Shown: positions 17,032 to 26,552, counted from the stretch's first letter. The stretch: DNA of 64,000 nt from Treponema pedis (GCF_017161325.1 NZ_CP045670.1:868001-932000); one strand, 5' to 3'. Numbers and translations are program-made. Notes: generated by a model not told the origin, from the letters alone.

Positions 17032-18636
17032 ATGGCAAACGTTTTTACAGGGAAATCGTTGACCGTCATCGACGACTTATCTATTGAAGAGCGGAAATAT
17101 CTTTTTGAAAAAACGCGTATTTTAAAAAAAGCGATTCAAGAAGACGATAAACAAACTATGGATAAATTCAGGATTAACGATAAAGATTTCGGAATTTATG
17201 AAGTGTTTTTGGAATCCAGTACCCGCACAAAAGAATCTTTTAGAAATGCCGCGAATTTTCATCAAGTTAAGTTAAGCGATTTGGCGGTAGAAACTTCTTC
17301 TTTTAATAAAGGAGAAAGCTATGCCGACACCTTTAATACCCTTGCAGGGTACCGCAACGCTATTTTTATCGTTAGAAGTAAAATAGAAGGTGTATGCCGT
17401 TGGCTTGAAGACGAAACCCAAGCCTTTGCAAAACGGAATAACTTAAAACGTAAGCCCGCTTTTATAAATGCAGGCGACGGAAAGCACGAACACCCTACTC
17501 AAGAATTGTTAGATGAATTTACATTTTTGGAAGAAAACAATTGGTCATTTAAAAATATTCATCTTGCACTTGTAGGCGATTTATATCACGGCAGAACCGT
17601 ACATTCCAAAGCGGACGGTTTAAAAATTTTCGAATCCGTAACCGTAGATTTAATTGCCCCTCCGGAACTTGCGATGCCCGACTATTACAAAATTAAAATG
17701 AAAGAAAACGGATTTAAACTCCGAGAATTTTCCTCAATTGAAGACTATTTAAATCAAGATAACATTGCAAAAATTTGGTACTTTACCCGTCCGCAGCTTG
17801 AAAGAATGGGCGAGCAGATTTTAAAAAAACAGGAAGAGCTTAGACGCTCAATAACTTTTAAAAAAGAATTTATCCGAAAGCTGCCGGAAAATACACGTTT
17901 TTATCATCCGTTGCCCCGGCACCGGAAACACCCGACTATCCCTTCTTTTTTGGACGGAACGACTCTTAACGGCTGGGAAAGCCAATCGATAAACGGAATG
18001 TATGTGCGTATAGTGCTTCTTTCTATGATTGCAGGAAAAATCGGAGAAGATTATTCGGGTTCCGCTTTGCCCGGTTCTTGTAACGAAGGAGAGGAGTACA
18101 TTGTAGAAGTTCCGGTTCAAACTAAGGGAAAAAGTAAGGTTAAAACCTTTTCGGAAGGAGTGCGTCCCATTCAAAACGGAATAGTAATAGACCATATTTG
18201 CCGGGGAGATACGCCCGCCAGTATACGCCGACATATTGCAAAAATTACAAAGGTTATGAAACTGGAAGACGGTAAGGGCGGCGAATGGATTTCCACTTCA
18301 ACGGAGGGGACAAATATTTTTAAAGGAATTATTTTTCGACCCGGCGAATATAAATTTTCGCGAGCCGATTTAAAAAGGCTTGCAGGAGTTGCGGCAAGTT
18401 GTACATTAAATATTATAAAAGACGGAAAAATTGAAGCAAAATACAGAACGCATTTACCTCCGCGTATCTATAATTTTGAAGATTTAATTTGCCGCAATGA
18501 GGCTTGCGTTTCGCATCCCGCTCAAGCGGAAGGAGCACCAGCAATGTTTTACCGTACCCCCGATAACCGCTATGCCTGTCAATATTGCGGAACTATTCAT
18601 TCTTTTAAAGAAATATGGGGAGATAAACCCGAATAA
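17032..18636 (+). CDS. pyrBI: aspartate carbamoyltransferase, fused catalytic and regulatory chains
   Basis: 534 residues. Catalyses carbamoyl phosphate + aspartate to carbamoyl aspartate, the committed step of pyrimidine synthesis. Residues 1 to about 360 are the catalytic chain: carbamoyl-phosphate loop ESSTRTKESF, HEHPTQELLDEF and HPLPRHRKHPTIP. From about 375 a PyrI-like regulatory chain follows: nucleotide-binding region (GIVIDHICRGDTPASIRRHI) and C-terminal zinc domain CRNEAC...CQYC. PyrB-PyrI fusions are known in Thermotoga maritima and treponemes. The start is ATG 17032 with GGAGG six bases upstream; an earlier in-frame ATG at 17002 lies at the end of the attenuator T-run and is not used. 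Controlled by the attenuator and probably by nucleotide allostery. Confidence 0.95.
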   Translation: MANVFTGKSLTVIDDLSIEERKYLFEKTRILKKAIQEDDKQTMDKFRINDKDFGIYEVFLESSTRTKESFRNAANFHQVKLSDLAVETSSFNKGESYADTFNTLAGYRNAIFIVRSKIEGVCRWLEDETQAFAKRNNLKRKPAFINAGDGKHEHPTQELLDEFTFLEENNWSFKNIHLALVGDLYHGRTVHSKADGLKIFESVTVDLIAPPELAMPDYYKIKMKENGFKLREFSSIEDYLNQDNIAKIWYFTRPQLERMGEQILKKQEELRRSITFKKEFIRKLPENTRFYHPLPRHRKHPTIPSFLDGTTLNGWESQSINGMYVRIVLLSMIAGKIGEDYSGSALPGSCNEGEEYIVEVPVQTKGKSKVKTFSEGVRPIQNGIVIDHICRGDTPASIRRHIAKITKVMKLEDGKGGEWISTSTEGTNIFKGIIFRPGEYKFSRADLKRLAGVAASCTLNIIKDGKIEAKYRTHLPPRIYNFEDLICRNEACVSHPAQAEGAPAMFYRTPDNRYACQYCGTIHSFKEIWGDKPE

Positions 18637-18648
18637 GAGTTGTAAAAC

Positions 18649-19293
18649 TTATTCAATGCCGTTTTTCATACAAATATCGGTTAAAAAACAGTCTCCGCAA
18701 TTGGGATTACGTGCTTTGCAAATATATCTTCCGTGTAATAATATCCAGTGATGAGCGTTTAATAAATATTTTTTCGGAGTAACTTCAAGTAAATCTTTTT
18801 CGACTTCAAGCGGTGTTTTTCCCGACGACATACCTATACGCGGTGCCGTGCGCAAAATATGAGTATCTACCGCAATTGCCGGTTGTCCGAAGCCCATATT
18901 TAAAACAACATTTGCGGTTTTTCTGCCTACTCCGGGTAACTTTTCCAAATCTTCACGCTTATCGGGAACATTTCCGCCGTATTCTTCCAATAAGATTTTG
19001 CTTAATGCAATAATACGCTTTGCCTTTGTAGGATATAAATTAATTGTTTTTATATATTCTTTTACGCCTTCTTCGCCAAGTTCAAGCATTTTTTCAGGAG
19101 TATCTGCTGCTTGAAAAAAAGCCTTGGTCGCCTTATTTACACCTACATCGGTCGCTTGTGCGGAAAGAACTACGGCTATTAAAAGGGTGTAAACATTTGA
19201 TGAGTAAAGTTCTCCTTTGGGATTGGGGTTATGTTTTTTTAATCTTTTGTATACTTCTTCGATTTGTTCTTTAGGCAACAGTTTTATACTCAT
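18649..19293 (-). CDS. nth: endonuclease III
   Basis: 214 residues, the normal size. DNA glycosylase/AP lyase for oxidised pyrimidines in base-excision repair. Helix-hairpin-helix LPGVGRKTANVVL contains the catalytic Lys, and the Asp follows in AVDTHILR. The C-terminus carries the 4Fe-4S loop with exact C-x6-C-x2-C-x5-C spacing (CKARNPNCGDCFLTDIC). The gene converges on pyrBI with 12 bases between the stops. The ATG has an AGGA ribosome-binding site. The 237 bases upstream (19294-19530) hold no gene. Confidence 0.97.
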   Translation of the reverse strand: MSIKLLPKEQIEEVYKRLKKHNPNPKGELYSSNVYTLLIAVVLSAQATDVGVNKATKAFFQAADTPEKMLELGEEGVKEYIKTINLYPTKAKRIIALSKILLEEYGGNVPDKREDLEKLPGVGRKTANVVLNMGFGQPAIAVDTHILRTAPRIGMSSGKTPLEVEKDLLEVTPKKYLLNAHHWILLHGRYICKARNPNCGDCFLTDICMKNGIE

Positions 19294-19530
19294 TTAATTT
19301 TTCCTATAAAAATTAAGTATAACATAAATAAAATAAAGCTGCAATTGAGCTGTACTTTTCTATTTCTTATAAGTTTTTTATAAAAGCCGCTTTACATAAA
19401 AATCATTTGAATTATTCGCAATGCAATAATGGTTGGAACTGAGGCTCTAAAATTACAAAAAGTTAAAACCGTTTATTTTAAATGTCTTTAAAAAATTTCG
19501 GTGAGGTTTTTAAAGATGGGCATATCTTTT

Positions 19531-22071
19531 TTATAAAACTTCACGCGGTTTTGAACCGTTTGCAGGGCCTACAACTCCTCTGGCTTCCATTTCTTCCACT
19601 ATACGGGCGGCTCTGTTATAGCCTATTTTAAGTTTACGCTGAATATATGAAGCCGATGCCTTTCCTTCAGCTAAGACTATTTCCAAAGCTTCGTCATAAA
19701 GAGGGTCGCTTTCATCTTCAAATAAGGAGCCCTGTGTATAATCATCATCGTCAATAAAGATTTCATCATCGATATAATCGGGCTCTCCGAAAGTTTTTAC
19801 GTGTTCTACAACTTGTTCAACCTCATCATCGGAAACAAAGGTTCCTTGAATACGTGCGGGGAATGGAGTTGCGGTGCTTACATAAAGCATATCGCCGCGT
19901 CCTAAAAGTTTTTCGGCTCCGTTATTATCTAAAATAATTTGGCTGTCTATGCGGGAAGCAACCATAAAGGCAATACGGCTCGGAATATTCGCTTTAATTA
20001 AGCCGGTTATAACATTTGTTGACGGCCGCTGTGTTGCAAGTACCAAGTGAATTCCTACCGCACGGCTCATCGCGCAAAGTCTGGAAACGGTTGCCTCCAA
20101 CTCCTTGCCGGTAGTTGCCATTAAGTCTGCAAATTCGTCTATTATAATTACAATATAGGGAAGAGTTTCGGCGGCAAGTTTTTCACGGCGGATTTTTCTA
20201 TTATAGCTTTTTATATCGCGTACGCTCATTCCGTCCAGCATAGCATAGCGTCTTTCCATTTCGCAAATACAATATTGCAAACCCTGCAATGCCTTCTTAG
20301 GTTCCGTAATTACGGGTGTAAGCAAATGACCTATTCCGTTATAAAGTTTTAATTCGACAATTTTAGGGTCAACTAAAAGCAATTTAACTTCTTCAGGGCT
20401 TTTATTATACAATATGGAAAGAATTATGGAATTTACACAAACGGATTTACCGGAACCGGTAGCTCCTGCAATAAGCAAGTGCGGCGTTTGACAAAGGTCC
20501 AAGGTTTGAGGTTCTCCGGTTACATCTTTACCCAACACCACGGGAATACCCATTTTTTTTGTATCGGGAATATCCGTTTCTATTAACTCGCGGAAACCTA
20601 CAATAGCTCTCATTTTATTAGGCACTTCAATTCCGACTGCCTGCTTACCGGGGATAGGTGCTACAATACGCACGCTTTGTGCCGCAAGTCTTAAAGCGAT
20701 ATTATCCTGAAGGGCGGTAATTTTCCCGAGTTTAATACCCGGCGGAGGCAGCACTTCGAACATTGTTACTACAGGGCCTTTACGTATTCCTGTAATTTCA
20801 ATATCTATACTGAATTCGGCGAAGGTGTTTTTTAAAGCGATTGCCGCCGCTTTTGTGGAATCGTCTATTATCCAATATTCATTTCCCGGATATTTTGTTA
20901 ATAAATCATAAGGAATATGATAGCCTTTTACCTTTTCTTCGGCTTTAGGTTTTAAAGGCTGTGCAGCGCTTATTTCTATAGAATCGGGTTCCGAGTTTTC
21001 CCCGCTTCCGTTTTCATACCCGCTCTCACAGGAATCCTCTTCTTCATCGGATATATCTTCTTCCGTACCGGAAACTTCAATGCATTCTTCATCGTCATCT
21101 TCAGTATCGTCCATATCCGCATGCTCGTTAAAAACGCCTTCCGTATTTTCCGTGTCGCTTCCGTTTAAATCGGCGGCATTTTCCGTACTTGGATTATCTT
21201 CTAAGAGTTCGTTATTATCATCGCTTTTCGTCTCTTCTTGAACTTCCAGCTCTTCAATATCGGAGTCAAGTTTTATATCTTCAGTTTCAATTACAACGAG
21301 AGAATCGATTAAATCAGGTTTTTTCCCGGGAATAACATTCCCGCCTATATCGACATTTATATCCGCAGCAATTTTTTCAAAAGATTTTATAGATTCATGC
21401 TGTTCGGATTCGTTTGCTATTCCCGTTTTTAAAAATTGTTCATGAGTTAAAACAGATGCCGAAGGAAGATAAGAAGGTTTTCCTATAAATCTTTTTAAAA
21501 AAATATCGTTTTTATTATACTGTAAATCAATAGTTGTGTTTTGATTTACGGAATGATACCCGTCTCCTACAATGTCTTCCGCAAATTCATCATCATCGTT
21601 ATCACAATTTTTAATAATTTTATGTCTTGCCTTTTCCGCAATTATAAGTGAAAGAAATACTTCCAGTAAAATTAAAAGCCCCGTACAAAGTACAATTGAA
21701 GCATTGGCAAAGTCTTTTATTGCCGTATTTGTAATTTTAGGAATTAAAAAATAAATTAAGTGTTCGCCCAGCACACAAGTAAAAAAATATATCGGCATTC
21801 CCGCCAAAACGGCTTTTGAATGTGTACTCCAACCGGGTATGATTAAAAGAATTGCGGAATAAAGTAAGATAAAAGGTATTAAAAGCGAAGAAAATTTATA
21901 AGTGGAAAAAAGTATAAAACCGATTCTTGAAAAAGGAGAAATTATTTCGGCAACTCCGAAAATAGGCAGTAATACCGAAAGAGCGATATATACGGATAAG
22001 AGAAAAAATACTATTCCCAATATTATAGATAAAATTCTATACTTTGATTCTACATTCAAACCTAACTCCAA
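19531..22071 (-). CDS. ftsK: DNA translocase FtsK/SpoIIIE
   Basis: 846 residues. Order: four to five membrane segments (about 10-165); a very acidic linker (about 250-370, rich in Asp/Glu/Ser); the motor with Walker A AGATGSGKSVCVNS (about 527) and Walker B PYIVIIIDEFADLM; and a C-terminal gamma winged helix (KLKIGYNRAARIVEEMEARG) that reads KOPS-type sites. It pumps chromosomal DNA through the closing septum. No ATG is available: TTG 22071 opens the frame, but TTG 22059 has the better-placed GGAG, so the start is uncertain by four residues. Starts 31 bases after the uppP stop; likely cotranscribed. Confidence 0.95.
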   Translation of the reverse strand: MELGLNVESKYRILSIILGIVFFLLSVYIALSVLLPIFGVAEIISPFSRIGFILFSTYKFSSLLIPFILLYSAILLIIPGWSTHSKAVLAGMPIYFFTCVLGEHLIYFLIPKITNTAIKDFANASIVLCTGLLILLEVFLSLIIAEKARHKIIKNCDNDDDEFAEDIVGDGYHSVNQNTTIDLQYNKNDIFLKRFIGKPSYLPSASVLTHEQFLKTGIANESEQHESIKSFEKIAADINVDIGGNVIPGKKPDLIDSLVVIETEDIKLDSDIEELEVQEETKSDDNNELLEDNPSTENAADLNGSDTENTEGVFNEHADMDDTEDDDEECIEVSGTEEDISDEEEDSCESGYENGSGENSEPDSIEISAAQPLKPKAEEKVKGYHIPYDLLTKYPGNEYWIIDDSTKAAAIALKNTFAEFSIDIEITGIRKGPVVTMFEVLPPPGIKLGKITALQDNIALRLAAQSVRIVAPIPGKQAVGIEVPNKMRAIVGFRELIETDIPDTKKMGIPVVLGKDVTGEPQTLDLCQTPHLLIAGATGSGKSVCVNSIILSILYNKSPEEVKLLLVDPKIVELKLYNGIGHLLTPVITEPKKALQGLQYCICEMERRYAMLDGMSVRDIKSYNRKIRREKLAAETLPYIVIIIDEFADLMATTGKELEATVSRLCAMSRAVGIHLVLATQRPSTNVITGLIKANIPSRIAFMVASRIDSQIILDNNGAEKLLGRGDMLYVSTATPFPARIQGTFVSDDEVEQVVEHVKTFGEPDYIDDEIFIDDDDYTQGSLFEDESDPLYDEALEIVLAEGKASASYIQRKLKIGYNRAARIVEEMEARGVVGPANGSKPREVL

Positions 22072-22101
22072 TTACGAGGCAGCCCTTAGGATTATCGGCA
22101 A

Positions 22102-22911
22102 TTATCCTGCAAACCCCCAAAAGTAAATGCTTAATCCTATTCCAAGCGGGATTAGATAAAAAGAAAAATATACAAGTTTTCCTTTTTTTATAAGTCCGAG
22201 CAAAAATTTAAGAGAAAAAAATCCTACTATAAAGGCTGAAGTCATTCCTGCAACAAGAGCCGGAATGCTTATCCCAACAAGTAAAGTATCGGCAGATTTT
22301 AACTCGAGTATAAATGCTGCAAGTATTGCGGGAACGGAAAGAAGAAATGAAAATTCTCCCGCAGTTTCGCGTGTCAAACCTGAAAATAGAGAGGCTGAAA
22401 TAGTACTTCCGGAACGCGAAATACCCGGGATAACCCCTATACCCTGCGCAGCGCCGACCGCCAAAGCCGATATAATACAAGGTTCTTTTTTTTGTTTTTT
22501 AGGCTTAATAAAAGACGAAAGAATAAGTACAAATCCCGTTACGATGAAAAAAAACGGAACGATTTTGACATCTATATTTTTTACCCAATCTTTTAAAATT
22601 ATTCCTATTACTCCTGTAACCGAAGTGGCAAGTATAATTGCCCGAATCATTTTAATATCCTCTTTATCTTCGGGTTTTTGTTTTCCGGTAATATATCTTC
22701 CCAAGACGCAAAAAAGTCGGGCTATTTTTTTCGCAAAAACCGTACATACGGCGGCAAGAGTTGCAAGATGTAAAAGAATATCGAAAAGAATGGGAAGGCT
22801 TTCTTGCTTAAAAAAATACTCCGCAATCGCCAAATGGCCGGAACTTGAAATAGGTAAAAATTCCGCCAAACCCTGAATCGCACCCAAAATAATTGCCTGT
22901 AAAATTGTCAT
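22102..22911 (-). CDS. uppP: undecaprenyl-diphosphatase (BacA family)
   Basis: 269 residues from ATG 22911, behind an AAGG ribosome-binding site; a GTG three codons earlier is less likely. Recycles undecaprenyl diphosphate to the phosphate carrier used for peptidoglycan synthesis, at the inner membrane. Both family motifs are intact: GLAEFLPISSSGHL near the N-terminus and PGISRSGSTISASL in the second half, among about eight membrane segments. Bacitracin tolerance is the classical overexpression phenotype of the family. Immediately upstream of ftsK on the same strand, grouping wall synthesis and division. Confidence 0.96.
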   Translation of the reverse strand: MTILQAIILGAIQGLAEFLPISSSGHLAIAEYFFKQESLPILFDILLHLATLAAVCTVFAKKIARLFCVLGRYITGKQKPEDKEDIKMIRAIILATSVTGVIGIILKDWVKNIDVKIVPFFFIVTGFVLILSSFIKPKKQKKEPCIISALAVGAAQGIGVIPGISRSGSTISASLFSGLTRETAGEFSFLLSVPAILAAFILELKSADTLLVGISIPALVAGMTSAFIVGFFSLKFLLGLIKKGKLVYFSFYLIPLGIGLSIYFWGFAG

Positions 22912-23140
22912 AAAAATCACCCTTAGTTTTTAGGATATGAGAGTTTAACATAAATTCTTTAAAATTTCTATAGCTTTTAAAACATAGTGCCGTCCGCCGG
23001 CTAATTACCTGCAAAAGCGCCGTATAACAGGGTATACGGGAATATTTTGTAAATATTGCGGAAAATTCAAAAAAAAAGCTACAATTTTAGTAAAAATAAC
23101 CGATAAATATAGAAAATGGTTAAGTTTCAGGCTTTTGCAT

Positions 23141-23168
23141 TTGACTTTTTTTAAATAAAGGTTATAAT
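23141..23168 (+). promoter_or_regulatory. promoter of the STAS-domain gene
   Basis: TTGACT (23141-23146), 16 bases, TATAAT (23163-23168). The -10 box overlaps an in-frame ATG at 23167, which rules that ATG out as the start and supports ATG 23215. Confidence 0.65.
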
Positions 23169-23214
23169 GAGGTCTGGAGATACTAGAAATTTTAGTCTAG
23201 GACTCGGGAGAAAT

Positions 23215-23769
23215 ATGAGCAATAACAGCGTTATAGCAGGATTTGATGACGAAAAAGATGACAGCTTAAAGATTAAGCTGCAAAAAGTAGACGGTCTCGA
23301 CAAATGTATAGTTGTGTTCCTAAACGGATACATTGACACCTACAACTCCTCTTTTTTTCAAAAACGAATTGCAAAGTTAATAGACGGAGGCTTTGTACAA
23401 ATTATTTTTAATTGTGCCGCTCTAAATTATGTTTCGTCTACAGGAATCGGTTCGTTTACGGCTTTTTTAAAAACAGTTAAACCTCACGGCGGAGATATCG
23501 TTTTATTGGATATACAGCCTAAGGTTTATGAAATATTTCAACTCTTGGGCTTTTCTCAATTTTTTAATATAAAGGACGCACTTTCAGACGCGGTAGCCTT
23601 TTTTCAAACGGCATCATCGACGGCAGCTCCATCAGAAATCTTCCCGAAAATTTTTGCTTGTCCGATTTGCTCAAAGAAATTAAAAGCTACAAAGCCCGGA
23701 AGATTCAGATGTTCCGAATGTAAAACTATTTTAGCAATAGATAACAACGCCCAAGTTTTTTTGGGATAA
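23215..23769 (+). CDS. STAS-domain protein (anti-sigma antagonist type) with zinc ribbon
   Basis: 184 residues from ATG 23215 (GGGAG ribosome-binding site). Residues about 20-125 form a STAS domain: CIVVFLNGYIDTYNS, then NYVSSTGIGSFTAFL with the Ser/Thr pair that SpoIIAA-like antagonists use as a phospho-switch. After a short linker, the last 40 residues form a rubredoxin/zinc-ribbon knuckle pair (CPICSKKL...CSECKTIL). The STAS part suggests partner-switching control of an anti-sigma factor or kinase; the zinc ribbon is an unusual appendage. Partners are not in the window. The CobQ-like gene starts 33 bases downstream. Confidence 0.82.
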   Translation: MSNNSVIAGFDDEKDDSLKIKLQKVDGLDKCIVVFLNGYIDTYNSSFFQKRIAKLIDGGFVQIIFNCAALNYVSSTGIGSFTAFLKTVKPHGGDIVLLDIQPKVYEIFQLLGFSQFFNIKDALSDAVAFFQTASSTAAPSEIFPKIFACPICSKKLKATKPGRFRCSECKTILAIDNNAQVFLG

Positions 23770-23802
23770 CAGGTTTTAACCCTAACCTATCGGTATAACC
23801 TT

Positions 23803-24648
23803 ATGCCTGCTATAATGATTCAAGGAACAACTTCTTCGGCAGGTAAATCTTTGTTTTGTACCGGACTTTGCCGCATTTTTAAGAATAACGGGTTAAAAAC
23901 TGTTCCATTTAAATCACAAAATATGTCTTCTCGTTTTTTTGTAACCTCCGAAGGGAAAAAGATAAGTACTGCGCAAGCCTTACAGGCGGAAGCGGCGGGA
24001 ACGGAACCTTCCGTCTTAATGAATCCTATTCTTCTTATTCCTAAAACCGATACCGGAGCAAGGGTTATTATTTTAGGCGATGAAAAAACCGAAATGAATG
24101 CTCGGGAGTATTTTGAATATAAAAAATCTTGCCGTAATATGATTTCGGAAAGTTTTAAAACTCTCGAAAACGAAAACGATATTGTGGTAATTGAAGGAGC
24201 CGGAAGTCCTGCGGAAATAAACTTAAACCAAAACGATATTGTAAATATGGGAATGGCGGAAATGGCAAATGCTCCCGTATTGTTAATTGCGGATATTGAC
24301 CGTGGCGGGGTTTTTGCGCAGCTTTACGGAACCGTTATGTTATTACCGGAAAAAGACAGGCGCCGCATTAAAGGAATGATTATAAATAAATTCCGCGGAG
24401 ATAAGAGTCTTTTGGATTCCGGCATTAAAATGATTGAAGAATTACTGAATATTCCCGTAATTGCGACAATTCCATATATGCATTTGGAACTTGAAGATGA
24501 AGACAGTTTGATAGGCTCGGAAAAAAAATGTAATTACCGAACTCAATCCAAGGCCGAAAAGGAAATAGAGTTTAATAAACTGGCAAAACTGATTGAAGAA
24601 AATTCAGATATGGATTTTATATATACAATTGCCGGAATTAAAAAATAA
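23803..24648 (+). CDS. CobQ-like ATPase domain protein (half-length cobyric acid synthase)
   Basis: 281 residues matching only the N-terminal P-loop amidotransferase-synthetase half of cobyric acid synthase: MIQGTTSSAGKSLFCTG (P-loop), PFKSQNMSSRFFVT, AQALQAEAAGTEPSVLMNPILL, VIEGAGSPAEINL, ADIDRGGVFAQLYGT and INKFRGDKSLL. Complete CobQ is about 490 residues, with a C-terminal class I glutamine amidotransferase (Cys-His) that is absent here; instead the protein ends soon after IPVIATIPYM with FNKLAKLIEENSDMDFIY, the sequence that normally ends this half. The stop comes 6 bases before mnmG ends. So it is either a decayed CobQ or a stand-alone version using ammonia or a separate subunit. Confidence 0.82.
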   Translation: MPAIMIQGTTSSAGKSLFCTGLCRIFKNNGLKTVPFKSQNMSSRFFVTSEGKKISTAQALQAEAAGTEPSVLMNPILLIPKTDTGARVIILGDEKTEMNAREYFEYKKSCRNMISESFKTLENENDIVVIEGAGSPAEINLNQNDIVNMGMAEMANAPVLLIADIDRGGVFAQLYGTVMLLPEKDRRRIKGMIINKFRGDKSLLDSGIKMIEELLNIPVIATIPYMHLELEDEDSLIGSEKKCNYRTQSKAEKEIEFNKLAKLIEENSDMDFIYTIAGIKK

Positions 24649-24653
24649 TTTTT

Positions 24654-26552
24654 CTATAAAGACCTAAGGCGTACGGTAAGCAGCATAATATCGGAAGGTC
24701 TTATTCCGGGAATTCTTCCCGCCTGCCCTATTGTTTCCGGTCTGACTGCTTTCAGCCTGGAGCATGATTCCGTGGAAAGTCCTGAAATTTCATCATAATT
24801 AAAATCGGCAGGTATCCCGGTGTTTTCCATACGTTTTACCTTGTTTATTCTTCTATCCTGTACGGCAATATAATGCTCATATCTGATTTCAAGCTCTGCG
24901 GATTCTAAAAGTTCGGGAGAAAATTCGGCCGAAGCCTTGTCTATTTTCGTAATTAATGAAAGCGGAATTTGAGGGTCGTGAAGAACATCGCTTAAGGTTT
25001 TGCCCAGATGATTTTTCAGCTCCGGATATTTTTCCGCCGTTTCTCCGGTTATTTTTACGGCGTTCCAGTTTGAAATAATTTCGGCGCGTCGGGAAAGTTT
25101 TTCGTTAAGCCTGTCTACGGCTTCTTTTTTTTGTAATCCTATTTTATAAGCCGCTTGAGTAAGTCTTTCATCGGCGGTATCGTGCCTTAATTTTAATCTG
25201 TATTCCGCACGGGCGGTAAACATACGGTAAGGTTCATCTACACCTTGGGTAACCAAATCATCAATCATAACTCCGATATATGCTTCGCTGCGTTTTAACA
25301 CAAACGGAATAAATTTTTCATTTTTAAATTTAAGGGAGCGGGAATAAAGAGCCGCATTTATGCCTGCAATAATACCCTGCCCGCCGGCTTCTTCGTAACC
25401 TGAAGTTCCGTTAATTTGTCCGGCTAAAAAAAGGCCTGCAATGCGGCGAGTTTGTAAGTCGGAAGAAAGCTGAATGGGAGAAACAAAGGCGTAATCTACG
25501 GCATAAGCGGGGCGTGTAATTACGGCGTTTTCAAAACAGGGAATTGTTCTGAGCATTCTGTCTTGAACATCTTCGGGAAGGGAAGAAGAAAGGCCGTTAA
25601 TATAAAGCTCTTCCGTGTTAAGCCCTTCAGGTTCAATATAAACGTGATGTCTTTCCCTCTCAGGGAATTTTTTAATTTTATCTTCAATAGAAGGGCAATA
25701 TCTTGCTCCCGTTCCCTTTATTTTTCCCGAAAAAAGGGGCGCGCGATGTAAATTTTCTGCAATAATTTTATGTGTATTTCCGTTTGTATGAGTAATATAG
25801 CATTTTGCATAAGGTCTGTGAATTTCCGCATTTGCAAAGGAAAAGGGGCGCATAACGGCGTCGGCTTCCTGTTCTTCGGTTAAAGAAAAATCTACCGAAC
25901 TGCGCAAAACGCGCATAGGCGTTCCCGTTTTAAGTCTTCCGACGGTAAAGCCCTTTGCGGCAAGAGCTTTTCCCAAACCGACAGCTGCCCTTTCTCCGAG
26001 TCTTCCGTCGGGAGATTCAAATTCGCCTATGTAAATTTTTCCTTCCAAAAAGGTGCCCGTTGCAAGCACAACAGCCTTAGCAGAAAACTCTCTGCCCCGT
26101 TCGGTTTTTACATATTGCACCTTTCCATATTCTACATAACCCGATTCTCCCGCGCCGGACGAAACTATATCGCAAACCGTATCTTGAAAAATATGTAGAT
26201 TTTTTTCAAGCTCAAGCGTATGCTTTGCCAATTGCGAGTAAAGAAATTTATCCGCCTGTACGCGCGGAGCCTGTACTGCAGGCCCTCTGCTTTTATTCAA
26301 TAAGCGGTATTGAATCATAGAGGCGTCCGCGAGTTTTCCCATTTCTCCGCCCAGGGCGTCAATTTCGCGGACAATGTTTCCTTTAGAAATTCCGCCTATC
26401 GAAGGATTACATGAAAGACGACCTATGCTGTCGGCAGTTTGAGTTATCAGTAAGACGTTTTCGCCCATACGGGCTGAAGCTAAGGCGGCTTCGATTCCTG
26501 CGTGTCCGCCGCCTACCACTATTACATCATAATCGGAAAATCTATACATCAT
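24654..26552 (-). CDS. mnmG: tRNA uridine-5-carboxymethylaminomethyl modification enzyme MnmG (GidA)
   Basis: 632 residues. FAD enzyme that, with MnmE, builds the cmnm5 group on wobble U34 of certain tRNAs. N-terminal dinucleotide fold VIVVGGGHAGIEAALASARMG, SCNPSIGGISKGNIVREIDALGG, and the family box LFLAGQINGTSGYEEAGGQG are all present, with the helical MnmE/tRNA-binding C-terminus. The start codon overlaps the stop of the upstream M18 peptidase (ATGATG with TGA inside), so translation is coupled. ATG 26549 is an equally possible start. Confidence 0.97.
   Translation of the reverse strand: MMYRFSDYDVIVVGGGHAGIEAALASARMGENVLLITQTADSIGRLSCNPSIGGISKGNIVREIDALGGEMGKLADASMIQYRLLNKSRGPAVQAPRVQADKFLYSQLAKHTLELEKNLHIFQDTVCDIVSSGAGESGYVEYGKVQYVKTERGREFSAKAVVLATGTFLEGKIYIGEFESPDGRLGERAAVGLGKALAAKGFTVGRLKTGTPMRVLRSSVDFSLTEEQEADAVMRPFSFANAEIHRPYAKCYITHTNGNTHKIIAENLHRAPLFSGKIKGTGARYCPSIEDKIKKFPERERHHVYIEPEGLNTEELYINGLSSSLPEDVQDRMLRTIPCFENAVITRPAYAVDYAFVSPIQLSSDLQTRRIAGLFLAGQINGTSGYEEAGGQGIIAGINAALYSRSLKFKNEKFIPFVLKRSEAYIGVMIDDLVTQGVDEPYRMFTARAEYRLKLRHDTADERLTQAAYKIGLQKKEAVDRLNEKLSRRAEIISNWNAVKITGETAEKYPELKNHLGKTLSDVLHDPQIPLSLITKIDKASAEFSPELLESAELEIRYEHYIAVQDRRINKVKRMENTGIPADFNYDEISGLSTESCSRLKAVRPETIGQAGRIPGIRPSDIMLLTVRLRSL

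Noticed and set aside
22265-22876. 203-codon open frame opposite uppP
   Set aside because: Antisense shadow of a clearly conserved membrane enzyme; no ribosome-binding site or family features.
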